Notes: generated by a model from the sequence alone, not told the origin. A stretch of DNA of 64,000 bases from Ichthyophis bannanicus (GCA_033557465.1 CM066043.1:83854662-83918661); one strand, 5' to 3'; positions 22,240-32,765 are shown, counted from the first letter of the stretch. Numbers and translations are program-made.

Positions 22240-24170
22240 GTCTGTATATGAAAACTCTGTTCGTTTCCACCCAGACCACACCCTCTGCTATGTTAGCTGG
22301 CAAGTTAGACTCTTAGAGATTTACCATCATAGTTAGGGTATTGTTGGTTATGTTAGCTGGCAAAGCACACTCCTTCATGCCAAAAGCATGTAGTTTTGTG
22401 CCATTCAGTATTTTATAAGAGGTCATTTATGGTGCATATGGCCATATATGCATGGGAATGACTTTTTCAAATTACTTTCAATGGAAATCTGATGAGAATA
22501 GGAAGGACAAGTGGAAAGGAAGATAAACTTAAGAAAGCTTTTCTGGAACATGAACTTGTTTTATTTCTGACGAGTCATGTTTTTGTTTTCATATTTAATA
22601 GTACTCATTACAGTTAATGGCATACTGAGATGAGAAGTCACTAACTCAGAACAAGTGGTTATAGGAGGCAATGCAAATTACTACAATCTTCGCAAAGTGA
22701 CAGGGGGTGCCAATGACAGGGGGATTTGAATGTTAGTAGCTTGATTCCTAGCCCCATATTCAAACCCAAAGGCCATACCATCTTCTCCGACTTTTTTCAA
22801 ACCAGTATGAAAGTGTGACTTTGGTCTTGTTGATTGATAAGCTGTAACCTTGATGTATTTAGATTAAAGAAGAAAAAGACCTGGCTACCTCAAGAAATCG
22901 ACCATAGTCTCCTGAAGACGATAACTGGACATCAAATTCCTGCCCAGTATCCTTCATGCTCTGTAACCTAGCAATCTGCCTAACAAGCATATCTGTTACA
23001 TTTCTGCTATTTTCTGTTTGTGAGGCCTATGATTAACCTTTTCTGAGAACCTGCTAGAAATGATCAAACAGTCACCAGTGCAATTTTGACATTTTTATTG
23101 CATGTAACAAGTAGGTGTCTCTAGAAAAGTAATGGTATAAGTAAAACAATATATATCTGTAAACCTTGCAAGGGGAGCATTCCTATTCAAGAAGTCAAAT
23201 GATATAGTAAATGCCAGGAAGCCCGCCTGGGTCATATAAAATTCAAATGACTATAAACTCGAACAGTCCAGGGATAAAGATAAGTGAGTTGGCTATATGG
23301 CGAAGTGAAAGATTTTCAGTGTAGTTAATAAAAAAAAAAGTCCCATTCTATAGTTTTATTGCAAACTTGTATTTTATTGCAAAAGATATATCATATGCAT
23401 ATTGTACATTATAGTTGTCAACTCACTGTCATAGAATGCAATAGCATTTTACTGTCCTCATGTTCTCCAGATCCTGTTACTCTATCTTCCCAGAATGCAT
23501 TGGCCTATGCCCTCTGGTTCTCGTTACTTTTCTTTCCGGAATGGATTGAGCCATTATCCTTTAGTTCCTGATGCTTTGCTCTCTCAGAATATCTTTGGGC
23601 CTTGATGTTCTGGCTGTCCAGAATACATTGGGCTGATGCTATCTAGTTCCCAATACCCCAACCTCCCAGAGTGCATCAGATGACTTAAACTGACAACATA
23701 CACAAAAGCATGCTGATACAAAGACACACAGGTACATCCATAGACGCATATGACAGACACACAGATACAGACACATGTGCATGCTCACATAAACCACACA
23801 CATGCAAACACAGAAGGGCTGGAAATCATTCCATGAGGCATGCCGCTCATGCTTTCCACACCATGCCCCTCTTACCCTGCCGCTGCCATATTCCTAGCCC
23901 TACTGGACTGATATTTAGTGATTCGGATATGTATTTTGTTTGTTTGTTGGTTTTTGTTGTAAATTCTACTGTGAAACCCAGTAACTGAATTTTATACTTT
24001 CTTAATGGTTGCTGGTGACATCTAATGACTGAACTGTGCAATTTGCTACTGGTTGCTTATGTGTGTGGCTTCCAAGCGGTGGAGATATATGATCTGTTGT
24101 TTTGCTTTTCTGGCACCTTGTACTTTAAATATAAAATGCGCTATTTGAAATCTGTTGACAGTGACATCTA
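22240..24170. other. No gene recognised
   Basis: AT-rich, with no supported gene. A stretch at 23690-23920 (short ACACA-type repeats, then GGAAATCATTCCATGAGGCATG) resembles 33635-33725 (GGAAAGAATTCCATGAGCCATG), so it is a scrap of a dispersed repeat. Confidence 0.4.
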
Positions 24171-24176
24171 ATGACT

Positions 24177-24433
24177 TGATATATTATTATGTGAAAATCA
24201 CCTTAGCCTGAAGCTATGAAGTCCCAAAATTAATTTTTTTGTCAGACCTACACACTATGCATAGTATCAGCCAGTTCACCAGTTTCATTTGGTCCATACT
24301 ACACTTGTTTCATACTGTGTAAGTCTGACAAAAAAATTAGTTTTAGGACTTCATAGTGTTAAGGTGATTTTCACATCGTGTAATGTTTGATCTCATTGGT
24401 AAATTCTATTGTAGTTTTTTTGATATATTATTA
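24177..24433. mobile_element. Hairpin MITE-like element with 13-bp flanking repeats
   Basis: Arms of about 63 bp at 24191-24253 and 24317-24378 are inverted copies: GTGAAAATCACCTTA against TAAGGTGATTTTCAC at the outside, and TTTTTTTGTCAGACCTACAC against GTGTAAGTCTGACAAAAAAA at the inside. The pair is flanked by the direct repeat TGATATATTATTA (24177-24189 and 24421-24433). The direct repeat may be a target duplication, although it lies 43 bp outside the right arm. Confidence 0.6.
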
Positions 24434-25434
24434 GGTATGTTATGCATTAAGTGATACCACCTATTTTTGAGAGTCAATCCATCTGTCTGTCTGTTCGTCC
24501 ATCTATACACATAGTTTTGAGACAGAATGCAGTAGACAGCTAGTTGCAGACAGTGGCAGTGAAGAGAGAGTCGGCAGAGGTATCCTGCCCTGCAGTGGAA
24601 CATCAATGGCAGGTTTGTGGTGCAAAGTGATTTAGGCCTCTTCTGCCCAAGATGTAAGCAGTGTGGCAGGCAAGGAGTCAAGGCCTGCCTGCCAAAAAAA
24701 TGCGGAGACCGGAAGTAGCATTACAGGCAGGGAGCTTAGGTCCCACCTGTTGAGAAGATGCAGAAATCAGCCTGGAAGCAGCACAGCAGGCAGAGAGCCC
24801 AGACCCGCCAGCCCAACAAGTAGAGAAGACACAAATAGGAGAAGGAAAAGGGAGGGGTGCCAAAGGGGAGCATGTGGTGATTGAAAAACCCTCCAGTACT
24901 CAAACTGTGTTCATTATTCTCTAGTCATACCCCCTCCTCCCCTTTTATTTACTCTTTGAGCAAGACACATTCACCTTATCCTTCACTCACTCAACCCCCT
25001 AATAAGCTCACATTCATTCTCTCACTCAGGATTCTCTCTTGCCATCAACTTCCATTCCCTTACTCAGCACCCCTGACCCTTATTCAGCCATCTACTTACT
25101 CACCCTGCCCCTCTATCACTTAGTCCCTTCCACTCACTCAGCTCATGCCGCCAATCATAACCCCTACATCCAGTCATTCATTCAACACTCCCTTGCTACT
25201 TATTATAACCCTCAGCCCTTTGTTCAGTACCTCCACCACTAATCCCTCTCATCCAGTCATTAACTTACACAAGCAACTTACCCCACCATGCCTAGTGATC
25301 TCATCCAACCTGCATCCACTCACAAATTACTCTGAAATTTATAACTCCCATGCACTCACTAAGCTTGTCTGATAGTCATAAAGCTCATCTACTCACAGAT
25401 GCGTTCAGCCAACTCCACCATTAATAACCCTTGT
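24434..25434. other. Low-complexity C/T/A-rich tract
   Basis: From about 24900 the sequence is dominated by degenerate CACTCA, CATTCA and CCATC wording up to 25430, and it resumes at 26905-27030. It looks like one decayed simple repeat split by the insertion at 25435-26905. Confidence 0.5.
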
Positions 25435-25451
25435 CACCCCTTTGTCGTGCA

Positions 25452-25465
25452 GCGCCTCCTGCTGG
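25452..25465 (-). promoter_or_regulatory. CTCF-like motif
   Basis: CCAGCAGGAGGCGC on the minus strand fits the published CTCF core at all but one position. It lies near the end of the unidentified inserted element. Motif match only. Confidence 0.35.
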
Positions 25466-25756
25466 TCACAGCTGGTACTGCACCCGGGTGTAAAGTACTG
25501 GCCTTTTCAATATTTATAGTCCTTGCCAGTACACAAATAAGTTGTGACACCGAAATCGGTTTAACTGGGTTTTATTCCCCGTCCCGTAGGATTCTTTCAA
25601 AAGTATAACAATCAAATCAACATGACCCTTCTCGGGTAAACAACAAGGAACTATAACAAAAAATAGCTTTCCTTTCAGCAAACAAAATAGGAATGGAAAC
25701 AGAAATACAGCTTGTCAGGTTTCCAGATAAAGGCTTCTCTGGAGCGGTTCAGCCTT

Positions 25757-26905
25757 CTATCTGAGAGACTCTATTTGGTCAGCTAGTATCAAACTACAGT
25801 CCATCTGTTCAACAGGCAATTCAGTGTTATCCTCTATTACATAAGGCTCATACTGCATGGGAACACTGTCAGGTACAGATGCTTCGTCACTTCTCTCCTG
25901 AGGTAGCTTGTTCAACAAACTTTCCAGCTTGTGACGTACTTGACTCTCTACAGAATGTATCTGTTTGGTTTTACCATATTCTCTGGAGTTGCTCAACCAG
26001 GAGCCTTTCCTCTGCCTCTGGTTATCAGGCAGAGTAAAGCAGTTAGCTGCCCAGCTATTAGAGAGTGGAACCTTTGTTCGGGGTTTTGTTTTAACAGGAG
26101 CTTTGCAAACAGCTGTTGTCTCCAACGGCAGTTTCTGAGAAGGCTTATGCCAGTTATATCCCTCTGACGGGTTCTCTCTCACAGGTAACAAGCTTTGTTC
26201 TATATTCTGTCTGTAACCCAGATTCTGGAGTTTTCCTGCTTTCATTAAGTTAGCATTATAGGGCTTTTGTTTCTCATACAAATGCCTCTCATAGCTCAGC
26301 TTAGCATTTCTCCTCTCTGGCTCAGAATAGCTTTTCCTAGCTTGTAACTTGTGTCTTAGGGCATAGCTTCTATCAAGGCTGCTGCATACACTGTCCCTGC
26401 CTGAATTCAGTTGCTCATCTCTTTCACTTAATTGTTCATCAGACTCACTCAGACTTTCATTCAGCCAGTGCCTTCTGCCTTGCTGTAGAGACCTGGGATG
26501 TCTGTGTCCTTCCCACTCTGGATATCTCCTCTGCCTGGGAATATCCTTTCTCCTTGGGTCTTTCAACTCTCTTGGTTGCTTTGATTCTCTTAATCTCCTT
26601 CGTCTCTCAGGTTCCTCAGCTCTCTCTGCTTCTCTCTCCTGTGAGCTGTGCTGATTATTTACGTAATCCCCAGCTGCACCACACCCTAGCCTATTGGGGT
26701 CAGGTGGGACCTTCCTTGCCTCCCTACTGGCTGGGTGATAATTCCAGGCTTGTGACCTCACTCCCTTATACTCATTCTGATACCCTTGTGTCATGTGCTC
26801 TCTCCACACGTCACTGTTTACTTGAGGAGTAGTGTTTTTTAGCTCCACAGGGGGCTCTAGAGAGTCTGCTCTGTGACACCCTACAGGCATGTACTCTCTC
26901 ACCAT
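25757..26905 (-). CDS. Unrecognised charged protein, 382 aa
   Basis: I do not recognise this protein. It is uninterrupted for 382 codons and very polar. Residues about 90-155 are rich in Arg and Glu ('EPERRRRLRESKQPREL', 'DIPRQRRYPEWEGH'). There is a short internal repeat 'SESDEQLSERDEQL' at about 168-181, a middle part rich in Arg, Lys, Ser and Tyr, and an acidic C-terminus ('MQYEPYVIEDNTEL'). I see no zinc knuckle, protease or polymerase motif, no signal peptide and no membrane segment. The first three codons overlap the flanking repeat, so the ATG may be accidental and the true N-terminus missing. A gag-like product of a retroelement is one possibility, based on its basic, disordered composition and LTR-like 3' flank. 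A retrocopied host exon is another. Confidence 0.45.
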   Translation of the reverse strand: MVREYMPVGCHRADSLEPPVELKNTTPQVNSDVWREHMTQGYQNEYKGVRSQAWNYHPASREARKVPPDPNRLGCGAAGDYVNNQHSSQEREAERAEEPERRRRLRESKQPRELKDPRRKDIPRQRRYPEWEGHRHPRSLQQGRRHWLNESLSESDEQLSERDEQLNSGRDSVCSSLDRSYALRHKLQARKSYSEPERRNAKLSYERHLYEKQKPYNANLMKAGKLQNLGYRQNIEQSLLPVRENPSEGYNWHKPSQKLPLETTAVCKAPVKTKPRTKVPLSNSWAANCFTLPDNQRQRKGSWLSNSREYGKTKQIHSVESQVRHKLESLLNKLPQERSDEASVPDSVPMQYEPYVIEDNTELPVEQMDCSLILADQIESLR

Positions 26906-27297
26906 TCATAACCTGTTATACACTCATTCACCCAGCTTTCCCATCTACTCATTCACTCTCTACTCAGCCCCTCCTATCCAGTAATACCTCCCATCCACTC
27001 AATTTTATAGCCCCCCTTACCACTCATATCCTCTCTATCCCCAGAGAAGATAGGGATCCATCCATTATTTATTAATTTATTTATTTATACATACATACAA
27101 ATTACAATAATCATAAATTAAAGAAATGAGTAGGCAGGGTACAATGCACAAATTAACAAAATAAACAAAAATCGTATTAGCGGTACAAAAAAGAATCCTG
27201 CTTACTATAATCCACCAGTGAGGAAACCCGAGGGGGGGATCCCCAAGAAATCAGAGCAAAAGAAAGCCAATATCTCTGGCAAAAAAGGAAACAAATA
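26906..27297. other. Low-complexity flank and AT-rich spacer
   Basis: Continuation of the CACTCA-type tract to about 27030, then a TTTATTTATTTATACATACATAC stretch at 27068-27095 that could be the tail of a minus-strand LINE or SINE. No gene seen. Confidence 0.4.
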
Positions 27298-28667
27298 CTC
27301 CCAGGAGGGAGTTTACCTCGTGCTGACCGAGGGCCTCATCGCCGGATGTCCCATCGGCTCCCCTGCCCAATTGGGGCAGTTCTGCAGCAACAAAACACAA
27401 GCGCCAGCTCCGGATCGTCCTCTTCTGCCCTGCACGGCTCCCAGGAGGGAGTTTACCTCGTGCTGACCGAGGGCCTCATCGCCGGACGTCCCATCGGCTC
27501 CCCTGCCCAATCGGAGCAGTTCTGCAGCAACAAAACACAAGCGCCAGCTCCGGATCGTCCTCTTCTGCCCTGCACGGCTCCCAGGAGGGAGTTTACCTCG
27601 TGCTGACCGAGGGCCTCATCGCTGGACGTCCCATCGGCTCCCCTGCCCAATCGGGGCAGTTCTGCAGCAACAAAACACAAGCGCCAGCTCCGGATCGTCC
27701 TCTTCTGCCCTGCACGGCTCCCAGGAGGGAGTTTACCTCGTGCTGACCGAGGGCCTCATCGCCGGACGTCCCATCGGCTCCCCTGCCCAATCGGGGCAGT
27801 TCTGCAGCAACAAAACACAAGCGCCAGCTCCGGATTGTCCTCTTCTGCCCTGCACGGCTCCCAGGAGGGAGTTTACCTCATGCTGACCGAGGGCCTCATC
27901 GCCGGACGTCCCATCGGCTCCCCTGCCCAATCGGAGCAGTTCTGCAGCAACAAAACACAAGCGCCAGCTCCGGATCGTCCTCTTCTGCCCTGCACGGCTC
28001 CCAGGAGGGAGTTTACCTCGTGCTGACCGAGGGCCTCATCGCCGGACGTCCCATCGGCTCCCCTGCCCAATCGGGGCAGTTCTGCAGCAACAAAACACAA
28101 GCGCCAGCTCCGGATCGTCCTCTTCTGCCCTGCACGGCTCCCAGGAGGGAGTTTACCTCGTGCTGACCGAGGGCCTCATCGCCGGACGTCCCATCGGCTC
28201 CCCTGCCCAATCGGGGCAGTTCTGCAGCAACAAAACACAAGCGCCAGCTCCGGATCGTCCTCTTCTGCCCTGCACGGCTCCCAGGAGGGAGTTTACCTCA
28301 TGCTGACCGAGGGCCTCATCGCCGGACGTCCCATCGGCTCCCCTGCCCAATCGGGGCAGTTCTGCAGCAACAAAACACAAGCGCCAGCTCCGGATCATCC
28401 TCTTCTTCCCTGCACGGCTCCCAGGAGGGAGTTTACCTCGTGCTGACTGAGGGCCTCATCGCCGGACGTCCCATTGGCTCCCCTGCCCAATCGGGGCAGT
28501 TCTGTAGCAACAAAACACAAGCGCCAGCTCGGATCGTCCTCTTCTGCCCTGCACGGCTCCCAGGAGGGAGTTTACCTCGTGCTGACCAAGGGCCTCATCG
28601 CCGGACATCCCATCGGCTCCCCTGCCCAATCGGGGCAGTTCTGCAGCAACAAAACACAAGCGCCAGC
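27298..28667 (+). repeat. 5' monomer array of the L2-type LINE: 140 bp x 9.8
   Basis: CCAGGAGGGA recurs at 27301, 27441, 27581, 27721, 27861, 28001, 28141, 28281, 28421 and 28560, so the unit is 140 bp with one single-base deletion in the ninth unit. Copies differ by only a few substitutions each. Every unit has CCCAATCGGGGCAG (TTGG in the first unit), which contains a CCAAT box followed by CGG as preferred by NF-Y. The array ends at AAGCGCCAGC (28667), where the unique leader of the LINE begins. Open frames of 75 codons on the minus strand and overlapping frames on the plus strand follow the period and are not genes. Confidence 0.95.
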
Positions 28668-28740
28668 GGGCGCGCCCGTGCCTGGTGGGCCCGCGCCTGA
28701 GGGCCTCGCCAGAGGGCCCTTTGGCGTGGCCCTTAGGCAG
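28668..28740 (+). promoter_or_regulatory. Conserved GC-rich leader of the L2-type LINE
   Basis: The sequence CCTGAGGGCCTCGCCAGAGG and the following GCCCTTTGGCGTGGCC occur here and, in the same sense and position, in the minus-strand LINE at about 62060-62120. In both copies they directly follow the last monomer, whose end reads AAGCGCCA. Strong conservation between two copies whose monomers have diverged suggests a functional leader or promoter part. Confidence 0.7.
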
Positions 28741-29031
28741 TGGCCTTCTCTGAATCACCTGAGGAACGTCCAAGTACTCATCACCGTGACTGACCAGCTG
28801 CTTGAGCTCCCCCAGGGTCGAGCTCGCTATCGTCATCAGCAAGAACATCTACTCCATTACAGCAAGTATACATCCAGCACCTGTCTCCAATTTAACCACT
28901 TGTACTGTACCTAGTAGCGTGAACTCTCTCTTTACTGTTGCCAGTAACTTACCATCGTACAAGTCCCGATAGCTAGCATTAATTACACAACCAGCATTCT
29001 ACTTTTACCCTATTGGTCTACCTTACAGATC

Positions 29032-29301
29032 ACTGTTGTCAGTAACTTATTCCCAGTGACTTTACCGTTTATTACCCTGTAGACTACTGTTGTCAGTAAA
29101 TTGTTGCCAGTAGCCTTACTGATTGTTACCTTACAGATTACTGTTGTCAGTATACTGTTGCCAGTAGTTTCACTGTTTGTTACCTTACACATTACTGTTG
29201 TCAGTATACTGTTGCCAGTAGCTTCACTGTTTGTTACCTTACACATTACTGTTGTTAGTGTATTGTTGCCAGTAGTTTCACTGTTGTCCGTAGCCAACAC
29301 T
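29032..29301 (+). repeat. 54-bp tandem repeat, 5 units, in the LINE 5' region
   Basis: ACTGTTGT recurs at 29032, 29086, 29140, 29194 and 29248, exactly 54 bp apart. Because 54 is a multiple of three, the frame stays open and reads 18-residue hydrophobic units such as 'LLPVVSLFVTLHITVVSI'. The ORF that starts at 29101 runs through it into the endonuclease. The likely start codon is later, at 29365, so translation of the repeat is unproven. Confidence 0.9.
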
Positions 29302-29364
29302 CTTGCATTTACTGTTGCCAGTACCTGTTCCAGTAGCCTGATCTCCCTACTTCTCCCGGACACC

Positions 29365-32300
29365 ATGGCACCTCCCACCACTGTCGTACTATCACACACA
29401 TTCATCAGCTGCTACGTATTGCTTGCACTGACACAAGTCTCCCAAGCCCTCACCTCCTCCCACAGCTCCATCCCAATCCTTCACAACCCTTGGAAAAGAC
29501 ACCATGACCACACCAACCACTATACAGCCAGATCATTGCACACTACACACCCTCACCTCATCTACGTGGCCCTCCATCAGGCTAGACCCTCTCAGCACAA
29601 CCACGACACCCCCCCTCACGACTTGAAATGCGCCCTAATAAATGCCCGCTCCATCAGAAAGAAATGGCCTGCCATATCCGACTTGTTAGCCACTCCCGAC
29701 ATCGACATACTATGCATCACAGAGACATGGATGTCAGAGGCAGACGCGGCAATCCTCCACCAGTTTGTCCCCCCCAACTTCTCCACCCACTCGTGCCCCA
29801 GAACTGACAGAAGGGGGGGAGAGGTACTTATACTAAGCAAGGCCATTCTACAATTCCAGACAATTACATCAACCAGCTCCCCCTATCTAGACCATATCGC
29901 TATAGCGAACAAACACCTCACCATCAACCTACTATATTGAGCACCCTCACCATCACCAGATGAACTCTCCACAATTATTAACCTCGCCTGTAACCCCATC
30001 AAGACACAGACCTCGAACTGGATACTAGGAGATTTCAACCTCCCCTCACTCCACGACAATCAAGCCAGAGCCTTCCTAGATGCTCTCGAGACGATGGGCT
30101 ACACCCAGCTGATCAACTCCCCCACCCATATCAAGGGAAACACTCTTGATCTCATATTCGCACCACAATCAGTTCCCTGTTCCACATCCAAGATCAACCT
30201 ATCTCTATGCTCAGTACCCTGGTCAGAGCATAGTCTAATCAGATTTGCGATGCCCACACATCCCTCATTCTCCAACCCCCATTCCTCAAACAATCCACCT
30301 GCACCAGTCTCAAAACGTTTCTGCCAGTTCAACAGAGAAGAGGTCTTAGAGAAAATACAACTTCTCCACAATACACATGGATTGAATCTTGATGACATGA
30401 TTTCCACATGGAACTCATGCCTTAACGCTGCAATTGACCCTCCTGCCATCAATGCTTCACATGACAAGAAGAAGAAAGCACCTTGGTATTCGCCCGAGCT
30501 CAAGACCTCCCTCCGACAACTCCGACATCTAGAAAGACGCTGGCGCCGCTCCAGATCGACTGAAAACAAGGAAGCTTACTCTACCCAGCTGTGCGCCCAC
30601 CGAACAGCAGTTTCAAGGAGAATGAGGCAATACCATGCTGAGGTTCTACAACGATCCCTTAATAAGCCGCATGAGCTATTCAACATTGTCAAATCCTTAG
30701 CTAAGGAACCTTCGACTGATCAGGCAATTCAGCCTGACCCACAGAAATATGCAGATTACCTTCAAACCAAAGAAAACCAGGCCACCCTACCCGCTAGCTC
30801 CAGGTTGCAAGACATTACGCTGGCTCTTTCTCCCCCACCAGTACCTACACAAGTATTGACAGCTACCCAATGCTCCATCTCCACCTTTACTACCCCAACT
30901 GAAAGAGAAATACAAGACATCATTCTGAACATAAACACCACCACGGCACCAAACGACCCATGTCCAGCATTCTGGATAAAAACCCTACGTACTGAACTCA
31001 GCACCTTCCTGACTAAACTGATTGGTACCTCATTCCAGACAGGCATCTTCCCCCGAAGCCTAAAACAAACCTCAATTAGACCGCTGCTCAAGAACAATAA
31101 ACTGGATCCCACAAAGATGGACTCATACAGACCCATCTCCAGTATACCGCTTCTAGCTAAAATCTCAGAGAAAATAGTACACCGTCAACTGAGCCAACAT
31201 ATCGAAGATAATTCACCCCTCGATCTCTGCCAGCACGGGTTTCGCGAGCAACATGGTGTGGAAACCTTGTTAACAATTCTACTCAGCACTCTGATAACAG
31301 GGATAGATAACGCCAAACAAGGATTCGCCCTCATCTTTCTCGACATTGCAGCGGCTTTTGACTCTGTCAGTCATGATCTACTTCTGGCCCACCTTGTCGA
31401 AAATGGAATCCACGGCACCGCCCTCGCATGTTGTACCTCATACCTACATGACAGATGGCAACACGTCCGCTCCGGTACCTCAACCTCCACCTCATTCCCA
31501 CTAACGAAGGGTGTCCCTCAAGGTTCCTTACTCTCCGCCCTATTCTTCAACGTCTATATGCAGCCTATCTGCTCCATCATCAGGTCCTTTGGTATAAACT
31601 GCCTAATTTATGCTGATGATGTCCTCATGTTCACCCCAATACATACTGATCACCCAGATCTATCCCGATTATCCTCATGTTTCAATGCAGTCACAGACTG
31701 GCTACACTCGCAGAAGCTCAAAATCAACCTTAAAAAGACGGATGTACTTTTCATCAGCAGAGACCAAGCATTTACCCCGCCACCTTCACTGAAAGTACGT
31801 GATGCCGAACTTCTCACGAAGTCAACGATCCGTTACCTTGGAGTAACGCTCGACCAACATCTCAACTTAAACGCCCAGATAAGCAACATCTCAAAAGCAA
31901 TTTACCACAAGATCCGTATGTTACGTAACATCAGACCTCTACTTGAGCCAAAGGACTTTCGAACAGTCTTTCAGTCACTGGTGATGCCCCATTTCGATTA
32001 TGCGAACTCCATTCTCCACGGCCTTCCGAAGTGCACTCTTCAACCTCTGCAGCTAGCAATGAACACTGCAGCCCGAACCCTTCACCAAGCCTCTAGAAGG
32101 GAGCACATCACCCCCATCCTGAAAACACTACATTGGCTCCCAGTACGCCACAGGATCACCTTCAAAATCTTAACAATAACTTTCAAAGCCATCAACAAAT
32201 GCACAGCCAGCACCCTCTCTGAACTTATTCAACTCACTCCACCCAACAGACTGAGAAGATCTGCCGCCACCAACTCCCTAATACGCCCGAAACCCATCAC

Positions 32301-32469
32301 CAAATGTACTAAAACCACTAGAGACCGCGCCTTTGCTCTATCAGCACCTCCATGCTGGAACAACCTACCAACCAACATCCGTGCCATAAACAACCTTCAC
32401 CAATTCAGAAAGGCTTTGAAGCACTACCTCTTCCTGCAATGCTTTCCCAACTTAGAAGACATTACGTAG
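29365..32469 (+). pseudogene. L2-type LINE ORF: endonuclease plus reverse transcriptase, one nonsense codon
   Basis: ATG at 29365 lies in a strong context (CACCATGG) and begins 'MAPPTTVVLSHTFISC' then 'YVLLALTQVSQAL', a hydrophobic signal-like stretch. The minus-strand sister LINE also starts with MAP plus a hydrophobic run, so I prefer this start, although the frame is open from 29101. Endonuclease: 'CALINARSIRKKW', 'ILCITETW' (catalytic Glu), 'RRGGEVLIL', 'WILGDFNLPSL' and 'PWSEHSLIRF' (Glu where Asp is usual in SDH). Reverse transcriptase: 'DSYRPISSIPLLAKISEK', 'LIFLDIAAAFDSVSHDLLL', 'KGVPQGSLLSALFFNVY', and 'LIYADDVLMF' with YADD at 31609-31620. A TGA at 29938-29940 follows 'TINLLY' and fits a mutated Trp codon. 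The rest, 843 codons to the TAG at 32467-32469, is open. The intact enzyme would nick the target and copy the LINE RNA by its 3' hairpin. Confidence 0.88.
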
Positions 32470-32701
32470 CCACACCTCATCCTTACCCAACACCATCCAA
32501 TCGCCCTCTCCGACCCTCCATCCCTCCTTTTCCCGGTTAGTCACCTGACCGACCTCAACTCTACACCTCACAACGACCTTTAAATACATGCATAGATAGA
32601 TTGAAGAGTGATGTACATAGTTTACCTGTTCTCCAAGTTCAAATTCCTGTTTATTGTAAGTCCAATGTAGACTCCCCACACTGGACATTTGTGTTACATG
32701 T

Positions 32702-32765
32702 GAACCGCGCTGATGTTAAATAGTGCGGTATATAAAAAATGTTAAATAAATAAATAAATAAATAA
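32702..32765 (+). other. L2-type 3' terminal hairpin and AATA tail
   Basis: GAACCGCGCTGAT, a loop of TTAAAT-type bases, then AGTGCGGTATATAA can pair ACCGC with GCGGT. It is followed by TTAAATAAATAAATAAATA. The same module ends at least nine other insertions in the window. In related LINE groups such 3' structures are the binding site of the element's own reverse transcriptase. Confidence 0.75.

Larger units (their letters stand above)
25435..26905 (-). mobile_element. Unidentified inserted element carrying a 382-codon ORF
   Basis: The segment sits in the middle of a degenerate CACTCATTCA tract. The flanks read CACCATTAATAACC (25416-25429) and CACCATTCATAACC (26900-26913), which may be a target duplication with one mismatch or may come from the repeat itself. 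On the minus strand the ORF is followed by AATAAA near 25573-25578 and then by a region with TGTCACAAC, ACACCCGGGTG and CCAGCAGGAGGCGC. The last part looks like a promoter or LTR-type end. I cannot name the family. Confidence 0.45.
27298..32765 (+). mobile_element. Nearly complete L2-type LINE with 5' monomers
   Basis: Order: monomer array (27298-28667), GC-rich leader (28668-28740), 5' UTR, 54-bp repeats (29032-29301), ORF with endonuclease and reverse transcriptase (29365-32469), 3' UTR, terminal hairpin at about 32702-32733 and an AAATAAATAAATAAATA tail. The reverse transcriptase and the C-terminal wording ('MNTAARTL', 'LHWLPVRHRITFKIL', 'APPCWNNLP') are typical of the L2 clade. The only defect noticed in the ORF is one nonsense codon, so this is a recent insertion. 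The monomers and their low divergence support recent activity. Confidence 0.9.

Noticed and set aside
27298..28667. Looks like a CRISPR-type array of direct repeats
   Set aside because: The units are contiguous with no unique spacers, and the context is a vertebrate LINE.
27313..28848. Many 75-130-codon frames on the minus strand ('MCFVAAELPRLGRGADGTS...') and matching plus-strand frames
   Set aside because: They repeat every 140 bp with the monomer array and change frame with the period. They reflect the tandem repeat, not genes.
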